64,000 nucleotides of DNA, taken from positions 117,498,043 to 117,562,042 of the forward strand of contig CM043960.1 in the NCBI GenBank assembly GCA_014529385.2, read 5' to 3'. The notes beneath the pieces were generated by a model. The model did no database searches and was not told the DNA's origin. It worked only from the letters and a program-made list of their open reading frames with translations. Below, piece after piece: positions 45,212 to 55,929 of the stretch. The translations under genes and the position numbers were made by a program. The stretch's first letter is position 1. Each line of letters opens with the position of its first letter. The stretch is from Adiantum capillus-veneris (Eukaryota > Streptophyta > Polypodiopsida > Polypodiales > Pteridaceae).

Positions 45212-45553
45212 GGGCGGGGGGGGGGGGGGGGGGGGGGGGCAGGAAGCTCTGTGTTGCACATGCAAAGCTCTCTTTAAACACGATCACCTACATGAGATAC
45301 ACGAGGAATACACACACACCCGCACACACACACATAGCGCTTTCTGTCCAAGGGCATAGCAAGGAAGGGTCCATGAAGCTCTGTGTTGTTTTTCAGTAGA
45401 TGGTCTCTGTCCAGACGCAATCAACTACATGCGTATTTTGAAGGCATTTGATTCTATGCAATATGGTAATATGGCCACCAAAATTCATGACTATATTGAT
45501 AGTTAGAGGTTGTGCTTTGGCACTGCCTTGGTACAAATCCCGTTATAGAGTGC

Positions 45554-45610
<57 letters not shown>

Positions 45611-45722
45611 CAATCTTCCAGCATGGAAGGTGCTCCAAGGCATGTAGCTGCATAGGTGGAATTTCCATCTATAGCCAACCATTGAAGGCCATCTCAATCC
45701 TCCTAATCCCATACAAAAACCT

Positions 45723-45774
<52 letters not shown>
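45181..45774. repeat. Microsatellite-rich interval with G30-type run
   Basis: (GT)n and (GA)n at 45181-45210, a G-run interrupted by one C at 45211-45239, (GA)n at 45550-45606 and 45726-45773. No gene seen between them. Confidence 0.75.
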
Positions 45775-45775
<1 letters not shown>

Positions 45776-47275
45776 ATGGAAATAGCCTATGAACTTTGAG
45801 AATAGCGAAATTAGGATAATCAAAGAGAGCATTTTTGTGAGACTACTTTGAGAATATAGAGGGTGAGCTTAATTGATGTTAGCAACATAAGCATAGTACT
45901 TAATTAACTTGGCACGAACAATACTTTTGCAAGAGAGAGAGTTTAGAGAACTTGACAACAATTGAGGACCAAATTTATATGGAGCTGGTCCCCCCTCCAA
46001 TCGGCATTTGTATCATAGAGTCTCCCATCAAGAGAGACTTGGTACAATACAATCTTTGTGTTCCTTGTGACATAGGTGATGCAATGAAGATGGAAAGCTT
46101 CATGCATCACGAGCATAACATAGACTTTGTAAAAAACAGTAGCTATCCCCAACCTCAGTCCCAAGGCCTCAAACACCTTCAAAGGTGGAGAGAGCTAGCA
46201 GGGAATGAGGGTAGGGAAGAGGAAGAAGAAACATTCATAGGAGAAAGAAATAGTTCCTCACTTATCATCACTCTTCTTGCTAGAATACATAATAGCATAG
46301 TAATGAAGATGGAGAAGATGGCAAGCTTAAGCATTGAAACATGGCTCTTGGTTGGATTTGCATTCCATAGCCAAGAGTGTTGGTGTAGGCTCTCAACTTC
46401 TCTAGTAGCTTGGAGAAGGAGATGGAGCTCTTGTACTTTGCACTCCACACAATGAGAGAGAGAGTGTGTGTGTGTGTGTGTGTGTGTGGAAGAGTATACC
46501 CCCCAAGCAACCCCCCTCCTTGCTTTGGTTGACCCCCACTTCTAGCACCTCCTCAAGCTTGACCAATCTCACAGGCTTAGCGCATATCAAGCAACAAGGG
46601 TAGTCTTGGGACAAGTGTCCCCCTCTCCCCTTTGAGAGAGAGGACTTGATAAATGCAAAAATAATTAATCAACTCAACTAAATCATCATTGGGCCCCAAG
46701 GGAGGATAACCAATAGGCTTTAGGAACACTATGAGGGCAACATGAGGAGGAGCTTGACAAGTGTCCTATTTGCCTTCTTGGTACCAAGCTTGCCTTGTGT
46801 GAGGGTGTGTGTGTGTTCTCTCTCTAGCCCCTAGAATGAGGGCTCGTTTCCTCATGAGTAGGGATATGATTTGAACACCTTACCCTCAAGCACCTTAGTC
46901 ATGGAGCACCTTAGCACCTTAGTCATTAAGCACCTCAAGCCCCTTAGTCAGCAAGCACGACAAGCACCTCAAGCTTGGGCCGGATTCCCACCTCAAGCAC
47001 AACCCTAGCTTACCTAAGGTCAAAGGACTTTTAACACTAACCTTTGGAGGTCTTTAATGAAGCTAACCCCAAGGTATTTTAAGATCCATCAGCTATCCTT
47101 GCTCTTTGATAGATCATCTCTCATTTGGACCCCTTTACCATTGGCCCCGTGTTGAGATAGACCCGTAAGCACACTTCTATATTCTAACCCTTGTTTCCGT
47201 CTATTCTCCCACATTAAATGATCAGTTTAATATGCAAAAATAATTTGTCTTGATTAGATATTAGATTTTATGACA
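45775..47275 (-). repeat. C-2 3' LTR (about 1.5 kb, outer end uncertain)
   Basis: From ATGGAAATAGCCTATGAAC to GATTTTATGACA, matching the C-1 LTR in blocks (GACAACAATTGAGGACC, CCAAGAGTGTTGG, TAAATGATCAGTTTAATATG). Followed by the PPT complement TTACCTCTCCCTTG. Contains (GT)n at 46463-46488. The start lies next to the (GA)n tract and is approximate. Confidence 0.7.
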
Positions 47276-47513
47276 TTACCTCTCCCTTGAAATCATAGTC
47301 GTCCTCGACTATGAGGTAGAAGAGATAAAGCCTTAGTCATTAGTCAATGTTTCTCCCAAAGTAGAGTGATAAATTTTACTTGGTGTTTGAGAGACTTCGT
47401 CATCACAAACATGATTCTAAGCATGCATACTACTTAAATTTGTGCACAATGAAAAGAGAATTAGTCTTATAAGACAAAAACATTGGTCATTTGAAAGAAA
47501 TTTGTACATTTGC

Positions 47514-47921
47514 TTACTCTAATGTAGCATTGTAAGCATTGACAAGGTTCATACTATCCTTTAGTTGTATTCCTTGCATCCATCTAGCATCTTCAAAAGG
47601 ATAATTTTTGAACTTAATAAGATACTGTCGAATAATCTTACCATGTCGCAATACCTTGTCTTCATGCCAAAGGATAGCTTCGGGTTGTAGCACCTCTTCT
47701 TGGTCTTCGATTTCGGAAGGGTCTTCAATAATTGGTTCAATTGGTGGCTCTCCTTTGTAGGGCTTAAGTAGGATCACATGAAAAGCATTTTGTATGAGGC
47801 ACTGGTTTGGCAACTTGAGTTGATAATCCATTTCATTGATTGGCTTCAAGATTTGAAAAGGACCATAGTATCTTTTTGCTAGTTTAGCATAATACTTTTG
47901 ATGGCCAGTAGGATTTTGTGA
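47514..47921 (-). pseudogene. C-2 pol C-terminus (integrase end, chromodomain)
   Basis: GHQKYYAKLAKRYYGPFQIL, AFHVILLKPYKGEPP, then YLIKFKNYPFEDARWMQGIQ, all homologous to 25849-26240. Cut by the CACTA element at 47921. 47276-47513 is PPT plus 3' UTR. Confidence 0.8.
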
Positions 47922-48125
47922 CACTGTTAGCGACGGAAATACACTGGGTTTTTATAACCCCCGGCGTCGCTAAAACCGTCGCTACGAGAGCGTCGCTAAA
48001 TGCGTCGCTATATATAGCGACGCTCATAGCGACGGTTATAGCGACGTTTACACAGAAGACTATAGCGACGCTCATAGCGACGCTACAGAGCCATAAATAG
48101 CGACGGTTATAGCGACGCCCGAGAG
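47922..48125. repeat. CACTA left subterminal repeats
   Basis: Twelve copies of GCGACG or its complement within ~200 bp, many as TAGCGACGCTCATAGCGACG. Such subterminal arrays bind TNPA in En/Spm elements. This is inferred from the family, not shown here. Confidence 0.8.
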
Positions 48126-48498
48126 AATTTTTTTTTGGTGACAGGGCATTGAATGCCCTGCCACCCATCAACCATATTGTACTTGATTCACTTTTTTAAA
48201 AAAGTGCAAGGGTAGATAATAGACCCAAAATAGTCACCCACAAGACGCATTGTTTGCAAAATTGACAAGCGTAAAATTGACAATTGTACACATCATAGGC
48301 AAAATGAATTGATTGGCAAATGTAATAATGACAATTGTACAACATCATAGGCATAAAGAATTGATTGGCAAAAGGAACTGCGGTGACAAATGTAATAATA
48401 TACATGGTTCAAAAAGACGTATAAAATCCGTCTCATGATACATAAGCTATGAGAAACCCTAAACTACTGCTATCTAGCTACGACTAAACTGACGTCGT
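48126..48498. other. CACTA non-coding interval with short direct repeats
   Basis: A perfect short palindrome CAGGGCATTGAATGCCCTG lies near 48142-48160. Two direct copies of GACAATTGTAC...CATCATAGGC...GAATTGATTGGCAAA occur at about 48278-48320 and 48330-48372. No gene. Confidence 0.5.
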
Positions 48499-49808
48499 CT
48501 AGTCAGACGTCTCATCGCGTCCAAGCGGTGTATCTGTCGGATTCTGCAAAAAAAGACAATAAGACAGCTTTCAGTAAGTATAAACATATAACGACATTTA
48601 TAAAACAATACAAAAAATAGAAAAGAGTAAACCCTAATACTAACCATGCCGCCGCGAGAACTGAGAATGTCCATCAGGGCGTTTAAGCCCTTCCTGCCTG
48701 CGTACTCGCGCTCGTACGGTGTGGGATCACGTCCTGTCATCGACCACTATCAAAACATACAAAGATTTCATTATGTTAGAATTAAAAAACTCATAAACCC
48801 TAAACTATCGAACATAAAGAGCAATGCGAAAACACTTACAAAATCGGCCTCAAATGATGCCCATCCACCGCTCCCCAAGTGGTGCGAGCTCCCTGCCTCT
48901 ACTCGCGCTCTGGCTGCATCCTTTTGTTGCTTCCACTTGTCGGGATTCTCGCGCGCTGCTTTCTTCGCATTCTTCCAATCTTCTTTGGCCAGCCAATCTG
49001 GCCTGTTCCACCCATTCTTGATTGCTTTTTGCACTTCGGAACGCTTGTGTTTGCAGTATTCGCGCATTCGAATCTTCATCAGGTCTTCATTGAAGCGCTG
49101 ACCCCGTGTTGGAACGGGAAACTCATCATGAAGTATGCTGATGACTCTGTTTTTTAAATCACTTGGTACTTCACTCCATTTGTTTAGTATGTAGTGTCTA
49201 AACAGCTGAGAGCAAAGACCACGCATGCGCGAGATCACCTTCTTGCCGTCATCATCCATGATGATGCCGCCGCTGAAGTCGACGGAGTAAGGCAAGCCCT
49301 CTGGCCGGTGACGCGTGAACCTGGGTGTCCCGGTAGGGGTCTCTAGCGGCGTGTCGATGGGGGTACGGATGTCAGGTGTCTCCACCGGCATCTGGGCCCC
49401 GAAGCGAGGAGTGTCGAGTGGGGTGGCTCCTGGCGGAGTAGGTAGAGGTGTGTAGCTGCTAGGAACAGTCAGCCGTGCAAAACCTGGCGTAGATGGCGAT
49501 GCTGTGGCTGGTGTGGGGGCGGGCAAAGAAGGGGAGGGTAAAGAGCCTCGTCGAACACGAGGCGGTGTGGAGGCATCGGCGACGGAATCCCCACAACAAC
49601 CGCCACCGCCACCACTAGAGCGCTGGTGTCTAGACGAGTGTGAAGATCGTCTCGTCGACACCGAAGCTTCGGAGCGCGCCGAATGCTCCGAAAGAGAGGG
49701 AGATGCGGATGGAGTAGGAACGCGCGATGATGCGCCAGAGCGATGACGCTCCACGTACCACTGTCTCTGCTGCGGTGACAAAGTAGAAAGAAACTCCTCA
49801 TCATCCAT
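48499..49808 (-). CDS. CACTA TnpA-like protein (Transposase_24/Ptta-En-Spm family), three exons
   Basis: Predicted join of 49808-48840, 48746-48645 and 48543-48499 (minus strand): 1116 bp, 371 aa, intact. The donors are TTTT|GTAAGTG and ATG|GTTAGT; the acceptors are GATAG|TGG and TTTGCAG|AAT; both introns are phase 0. The N-terminus is Ser/Pro/Thr-rich with repeated TPxxTP motifs. The conserved part (residues ~205-320) has LFRHYILNKWSEVPSDLKN, REYCKHKRSEVQKAIKNGW and KKAARENPDKWKQQ, then GRDPTPYE. Family members are DNA-binding accessory proteins of En/Spm elements, thought to bind subterminal repeats. The open frame also runs upstream to 49946, but MDDEEFLS at 49808 is the natural start. Confidence 0.8.
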
Positions 49809-50148
49809 ACCTGCATTAAACACACGAATATTTAAACTTAATATTGAATGAATAGAGTAGACAATGACGCAAAGACCATTAAATACAATGACGTAATGAC
49901 GCATATAAATACAATGACGCAATGAATTGAGTGATAGAAGAGGCAAGTCGAAAACTCAGAATTTTCAATCAAAAGATGTGAGCGCGAGTAAAAAAGAGCG
50001 TTATACACCATGGAAGGTACTTAGAGAGCCAGAGCTTTTACAACACGGAGCAAAATTGTTCAAATACAATATTTGTGGCTTTAAGAGATCTCTCTCTCAT
50101 CCTCGCATAACTCAGCATAACTTCCTATATCTATATAGAGCTCTCCGT
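49809..50148. other. Spacer between the two CACTA genes
   Basis: AT-rich, repeated CAATGACG units near 49862-49920, no supported gene. It should hold the TnpA-like gene promoter and the transposase 3' end. Confidence 0.4.
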
Positions 50149-53100
50149 TTAAACACATATCCTCTGTTTCATTTTGTAGCTCCTCTGCATGCACCCCATA
50201 TAGAGTAGTAGCATCTTGATGCTCGTCTGGCACCACCGCACGGCTTCTGATTGAGCATCTTCTCTGATCTCCTCCATTGATGCCGTTGTGATTGGCACAT
50301 GGTAGCCTTCATACGTCCTTGCACTACGAGGGGCTACCTCTATGACGTACCACCAGTTTGATGTAGACTTTGTAGGATGAAATATTACCTGCCAGAGCCA
50401 CATAACTTACATGAGAGCTTTCAAGCACATAACTTGTAAAAGGGGGATGTTAACTATTTACATACTTACTTGTTCACAATGCTCGGGTAGTACGAAAGTG
50501 TCTCTTAGGTCAGTCCATTTCTTAGTAGAATCCACCTCAAGAAAACCAGACTCTCCTCTACGCACAGTAGCATTGCGACCCTCCATGATTATCTTGAACC
50601 ATTGCACGTCGAACAAGTCGACAAAAAATCCTCTGTAATCGATCCTCAAAATCTCTTGTAGCGTGCCGAAGTAAGTGAGTTCCGCCACCACAGGCTCTGC
50701 ATCAGAGGAACGTTGTCGACTAGACTATTCAAATTTTGCCATGATTCCACAATCTTGAGTAAAACGCTTTTTGTCGATCCATTCCACCCTAAAATGTCGA
50801 CCTTTACACCATGCTGTTGTGTATGACTTATACTACAACGAACAAAGATTATGAGTGGCCGTTCAAACGTTTAGAAATAAAGTCACTAGCTAGTCGTACA
50901 TTGCAAACTTACCTTGGTCGCGCAACCCCGAGAGTACTCCCACTCTTCCTTAGTCACTTCGTCACCCCATTGTTGTGCGCTTTTCAATTGGTTGTGCAAC
51001 CATCTTAAGCTCATGAAGGTTGGTAGGCTCTCCAGAACCGTCGGATAGTGCATCGGTGGTCGTCTTCCCCGTCTCCACTCGATTCGTGCCCTTTGTCGCT
51101 CTTGCTTTGCATCCTCATATTGTGAAATCCACTTTTGCATCACTGGATTGTGAAGCATGCAAAATCGGTTGATTTTAGCCTCTAGATCTTCCGTCATCTT
51201 CTTCTCAACACCGAGATTGCACATGACAATCCCATATATGCGCTCATCATCTATGGTTCGCCATAGCGTGTCCCGGGCTTTATCAAATCCGTCTAGCCAC
51301 TCTCCAATGTACACTAGGGACTCTGATACCAACCAACCTTCTGCCATGCTACCCTCCGGACGTGCCTTTTGACGCACATATCCCTTAATCGTTTTCATGA
51401 AACGTTCTAAGAAGAACATCCATCTGGAATGAACTGTGCCAGCTATTTCCACCTCATCAACTATGTGAACAAGAAGATGCACCTGAATGGTTAGCATGGT
51501 AGTAGAAAAATGTTTCTCAAACATGCACACAAGCTCCGCAGCATTTAGTTTGGCGAATGGTATGGAGTCTACGTTGATCTCCTTTTGTGAGATCCATTGC
51601 ACCACCTTTGCAAGTTTGTAGATTGTGTTACGGATGTCGAGAGACAAACATCCCTCAATGGCAACCGGTAAAATAAACTGTAAAGTATGTGCAGCAATGA
51701 TATTAAAGTCCACTATGAACGTACCCGACACATTTTATGCCAATCGTGTGACTTCAAACCGGTAAGCTTTCCTTCTTTAGTAAAACACGTTCGGAGCGAG
51801 TGCATTACGCCAGTGGGGGTCCGCAAAGATCGAATGGTCTCTTTTACTTTGCGTTCTTGGGCTCCTGTGAAAATCCATGGTGCTTTAGGGAGTTTTATCG
51901 ATCCATCAGACGTTGTTTGCGGCCAATATTGCTCCATACGATCCACATTTCTAAGGTCAACTATGGCTCCCAAAGTATCTTTCTTGCCGGTCAGATGGTC
52001 CCATAGTAGATTACCCACATTCTTGAATATGTGCATTGGATCGAGCAAGTGATTGATCATGAGTCGGGGCCAGTATGGTAACTCGTACCATAGAGATAGT
52101 CTCTTCATCCCTGGAGGCAATCCGTCATCGCACATCTCCTTCTGCTCTAACCATGCTTGTGCAGACATCCTTGGTGGCTCTCTTCCCAAAAAGCTGTCGC
52201 GTAACACATGATTCTCTGGAAGATACGCTTGATGACCTTCGTAGATTTGCTTCTTCAGTGAGGGCGCCCTACGTGCATTCAGTCTAGGTCCACATGTGAC
52301 ACATGCTCTGTATCCGCTTGTTTGAAGCCTTGCATGTATACACATGATAATAGATCAACTATGGGAAAAAACAAGATTTACAGTGTCTGAGTGAGGAGTG
52401 TCAATAGATCACCTGAGCATTCTGTTAGCCCGGGATAGTCATGCATGGTCCACATTAGAATGCCTCTGATCAAAGCATTCCGTCGTCCTGTGTGTCAGCT
52501 CATATCCACCACCTCTATGCCAATCCACAATTGTTGTAGCTCTTCCAATAGTGGACGAAGATACACATCCATATTCTCCACTTTATATCGCCCTGGCACA
52601 ATCAAGCTTAGCCATAGGTGCCCCTTCTTCGTAGTCAACCACGGGGGAATGTTGTAGTCGACGATGACAACGGGCCATACACTGTAAGATGTTGATCTTT
52701 GACCAAATGGATTTACGCCATCCATAGCCAGGCCTAAGCGCAAATTTCGAGCTTCCCTGGCAAAATCCGACCATGTTCCATCTATATGTTTCCAGGCTGC
52801 GCAATCTGCAGGAATTCGTAGCACACCATCCGAAGATTTATTCTCCTCATGCCATGATGCTAGGGCGGCCATGGACTTACATTCGAAGAAATGCTTGACG
52901 CGAGGAAGCAGAGGAAAATGTCGCAAAACCTTTTGTGGAATTTTTGTCCCGTGGAGATCTACTCGATATCTTTCGGAATCACATTTCGGACACTTCTCCA
53001 TGTCTATGTATTCCCCTCTGAAAAGAATGCAGTCATTAGGACAAGCGTGGATAGAACTGTAATCCATCCCCAAGTTTTGCAAAATCGTTTTTGCTTCATC

Positions 53101-53781
53101 TCGGGAATCTGGCATCACATTGTCAGCTGGTAGTATGTGCTCTTTAAGCAATCTACACAACATAAAAATACGATACAGTCATGTAAAAATCTATCAGATC
53201 ATTATACATTTAGAGTTTTATTAAAGTAAACTAATTGTAATAGATCACCTAAAAAGCGCTGTGACGCTAGTGTCACTCCATCCAAACTTTGCCTGCATGT
53301 TGAGAAGAACCAGGAGTGCTTTCAATCTAGACATACGTGCTCCATTATACAATGGCGTATCGGCTTCACTTTTCATATCATCGTAGATAAGCCTTTCTGA
53401 ATCCATGATCGTCTCGATCATTTCATCAATCTCGGACTCAAACATTGCCTCGTTGGGAATGTGCTCTGCATGATCATCCCCTGAGCTGTCAGAGGCTACA
53501 TCTTGTGGCCTCACATATGCTGCTTGACCAAAGCGCCTGCGAACACGTCTATTGGGTTGCAAGATTGCTGCTTGTTGGCCAACGTCAGAGTCCGACGAGT
53601 TATAATTGGCAACAACTCGATCTATAATAGATGGATCGAACTCGCCAAATTCGCGAACGTGCTGCAAAGAAACACGTCTTGTCCGTCGCACAGCATGCTT
53701 GCATTGATTACAAGGACATAAGACCCTCGTTGAGAGATAGGTGTTTCGGTTGGACGGTCCCACATCCTCGTCACTACTCAT
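50149..53781 (-). pseudogene. CACTA transposase, TNP2 type (Transposase_21), multi-exon, near intact
   Basis: This is the catalytic transposase of En/Spm elements. Exon 1 (53781-53249) is the Transposase-associated domain (CPCNQCKHAVRRTR). Exon 2 (53152-52413) is the Transposase_21 core: CPNDCILFRGEY, CPKCDSERY, HFPLLPRVKHFFE, AMDGVNPFG, LLWTM-like MWTMHDYPG. Then CVTCG and LPYWPRLMINHLLDPMHIFKN (51713-52345), and the DUF4218-like FSTTMLTIQVHLLVHIVDEVE and HSRWMFFLERF (50886-51690). A DUF4216-like block (50458-50691) and a last exon to 50149 follow. Splice signals fit at 53249/53152, 52413 (donor) and 50467/50392. One TGA at 52497-52499 breaks exon 2, and the exon 2-3 join does not keep frame in my reading, so it is probably dead or has readthrough. 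Confidence 0.8.
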
Positions 53782-53843
53782 AATGAGGATAAAAATCTTA
53801 TAACCTGGACAACAAATTTAATATTCTATTGGCATTCTTCGTC

Positions 53844-53847
<4 letters not shown>

Positions 53848-53907
<60 letters not shown>
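53848..53907. repeat. (CT)n microsatellite
   Basis: About 60 bp of CT dinucleotides just upstream of the transposase start (minus gene), in its presumed promoter or 5' UTR. Confidence 0.9.
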
Positions 53908-53909
<2 letters not shown>

Positions 53910-54502
53910 ACCTTTCATTCTCTAGTCATGTCCAATCCCCGCACACCTCGGTCTAGAGGTGCACGGAGATCAGAACCACCGGGTTATAATTTCGTCTTTA
54001 TTGGTCAATACCTATATTTGTGGGTACAAGAAATCTACAGACCCACGTCTACATGATACTGCATGTAGTGGACAAAACCCCTTTGCCTCTTCTCTAGCTG
54101 TAGCACTTCACAGCATCTTAACATCTTTTCACAGTAGATCTTTTCACTGTTCGTCTAACTCTAAACCCTAAACCGTAAGTAATTCTTGCGTGGACTCGAT
54201 CTAACGTAAATAAGCGTAAATCTAAATAAACGTAAATCTAACTAAAAATAAACCTAAATCTAATTTAACATAAGTCTACATCTAACCTAATCTTTAACGT
54301 CTTTTGGGATAGTTTCCTACGACGTTAAAACTCTCTTCTTCTTGTGTGTGTGTGTGTGTGTGTGTGGGTAAACCTAAATAAACCTAAGTCTAATCTAATA
54401 TAACATAAATCTAAATCTAACGTAAATTATGTTATATTAAAAACAAGGAACTAAACTAACAGGGATTATAAGAACCTTAAAACTGATTTAACACATAATT
54501 TT
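53908..54502. other. CACTA upstream non-coding DNA with TAAATCTAA-type repeats
   Basis: Degenerate AAACCTAAATCTAATCTAA units dominate 54200-54440, and a (TG)n lies at 54345-54366. The block 54278-54366 (TCTTTAACGTCTTTTGGGAT, CTACGACGTTA, CTCTTCTTCTTGTGTG) is repeated directly at 54988-55076. No gene seen. Confidence 0.55.
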
Positions 54503-54868
54503 TCACATAACTCGGCAAGAGTTGTCATTCTCATCACTAAAGATGTGAGAGTTAACTTCCGGCGGTGACGCTGCCTCATCTCCATCCACATCTGACGACA
54601 GCAATTGGCCCTTTAGACCGTTCTTGCTCTTGTTACTAACTTTGAAGTTGCTGTTGAATGACTAGAGGTTGTCTAGATGGTCATTGTGTCGGGGATGTAG
54701 TGACTCTTGCCGCCCTGAAGATCCACCTTCTTCCCTATCTTCTGAAGACATTTCACCAGTACTTTTGGATCAACGGAGCCCACCATGAGTGAAGGCAGCA
54801 ATACCCTATATTCCATTGAGGGCTTTCTTCACCCGCTTCATGCAGGCATCGCAGTCTATGGAGACCTA
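54503..54868 (-). pseudogene. Captured HIPP fragment: HMA domain plus CaaX box
   Basis: HIPPs are plant metallochaperone-like proteins with a heavy-metal-associated (HMA) domain and C-terminal isoprenylation. The minus strand reads SIDCDACMKRVKKALNGI (metal-binding CxxC) near 54866-54810. After a frame break comes GSVDPKVLVKCLQKIGKKVD (about 54785-54726), the second half of an HMA fold. Downstream another frame gives SFNSNFKVSNKSK and SDENDNSCRVM followed directly by TGA at 54503-54505. CRVM is a good CaaX farnesylation box. Internal stops and two shifts make it a pseudogene. It lies between the transposase and the right end of the CACTA element, so I infer it was captured from the host. Confidence 0.7.
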
Positions 54869-55100
54869 AATCTAATCTAATATAACGTAAATCTAAATCT
54901 AGCGTAAATAAACGTAAATCTAATTAAAAATAAACCTAAATCTAATCTAATTTAACTTAAATAAACCTAAATCTAATTTAACGTAAGTCTACATCTAACT
55001 TAATCTTTAACGTCTTTTAGGATAGTTTCCTGCGACGTTATAACTCTCTTCTTCTTGTGTGTGTGCGCGTGTGTGGATGTGTGTGCCAATAAAAAGAGAT
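54869..55100. repeat. Second block of TAAACCTAAATCTAA repeats and duplicated segment
   Basis: AT-rich AACCTAAATCTAATCTAA units followed by 54988-55076, the direct copy of 54278-54366. The captured HIPP piece is therefore flanked by direct repeats about 710 bp apart. Confidence 0.65.
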
Positions 55101-55215
55101 AAATGGTATAACCTTTCTATCACCCATGCCAAGTATGATAGATTGGTTATGCCATTTCCCTCTTGAATAATAGGTCTTGAGTTCAACTCCTCCTCGGCTA
55201 GATCTTTAGGTCTTT
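55101..55215 (+). other. Hairpin followed by tRNA-like segment (possible SINE)
   Basis: 55101-55122 pairs with 55136-55157 (AAATGGTATAACC against GGTTATGCCATTT and adjoining bases; a few mismatches). Immediately after, GAGTTCAACTCCTCC (55159-55190 region) looks like a pol III B box, with GGTTATGCCATTT as a possible D-arm. It ends in a T-rich stretch. This could be a degraded tRNA-derived SINE. Confidence 0.35.
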
Positions 55216-55480
55216 TAATTTTAATTAGTTTCCTACGACGTTAAATTAGTTTCTCTCTCTTTCTCTCTCAATGTGTGTGCGTTTTTTTGGATCGTATGCA
55301 TGTTTTCTCTCTCTTTTCCTCTCTCAATGTGTACGTTTTTTGTTGATGCATGTTCTCTCTCTCTTTTCCTCTCTCAATGCGTGCATTTTTTGTTTATGCA
55401 TGCTCTCTCTCTCTTTTCCTCTCTCAATGTGTGTGTGCATTCTTTGTTTATGTATGTGTGTGTGCGTTTTTGTTTATGTT

Positions 55481-55516
<36 letters not shown>

Positions 55517-55677
55517 AACACTATGTGTGTGTATGTGTGTGTGTGAGAGAGAGAGAGAGGGAGAGAGAAAGAGGGGAAGGGAACATGAGAGTGAGGAGAG
55601 GGAAGGAGCATATCTGGCTCTCCTTCCTCTCCTCGTGTGTGTGTGTGTGTTGGTGTGTGTGTCTGTGTGTGGAGAAG

Positions 55678-55721
<44 letters not shown>

Positions 55722-55810
55722 CGTTACCTGCTCCTTGCTTGAGGGCGCCGAAAAACACAGATCTGAGATCTGAGTTTTTGGGCGTGCTCTGTTATTTTTT
55801 TAGCCCAGTC
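55216..55810. repeat. Complex microsatellite region in CACTA
   Basis: Four repeats of a TCTCTCTCTTTTCCTCTCTCAATG unit (in pieces) at 55250-55430, then (TC)n, (TG)n, (GA)n tracts up to about 55715. ORFs here are low-complexity artefacts. Confidence 0.75.
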
Positions 55811-55929
55811 AGCGTCGCTATGAGCGTCGCAAATTTACAAAGAAATTGCGACGCTCATAGCGACGCCGGGATTTTTTTTTTTGAGCGTCGCTGTGTGAGC
55901 GTCGCTAATATGAATAGCCTCTTGTAGTG
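55811..55929. repeat. CACTA right subterminal repeats with 24-bp palindrome
   Basis: Six GCGACG/CGTCGC copies. 55812-55835 and 55843-55866 form a near-perfect inverted pair (GCGTCGCTATGAGCGTCGC and its complement) with a short AT-rich loop. Ends at the terminal TAGTG. Confidence 0.8.

Larger units (their letters stand above)
47922..55929 (-). mobile_element. CACTA (En/Spm) DNA transposon, 8.0 kb
   Basis: Left end CACTGTTAGCGACGG at 47922, right end ...CTTGTAGTG at 55929 (complement CACTACAAG). Both ends carry dense GCGACG/CGTCGC subterminal repeats. Inside are a TnpA-like gene and a TNP2-type transposase, both minus strand, plus captured gene remains. It sits in the C-2 integrase; homology resumes at 55930. 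Beyond CACT the two terminal repeats differ, and I could not see a clear 3-bp TSD (TGA left, GTT right). Confidence 0.88.

Noticed and set aside
47918..48100. ORF with ATLIATVIAT repeats
   Set aside because: Product of reading through the GCGACG subterminal repeats; no protein expected.
54180..55020. Interstitial telomere-like array
   Set aside because: Units are TAAACCTAAATCTAA/TCTAATCTAA and irregular, not TTTAGGG repeats.
55271..55927. Long cysteine/serine-rich ORFs on both strands
   Set aside because: Low-complexity products of TC, TG and GA microsatellites.
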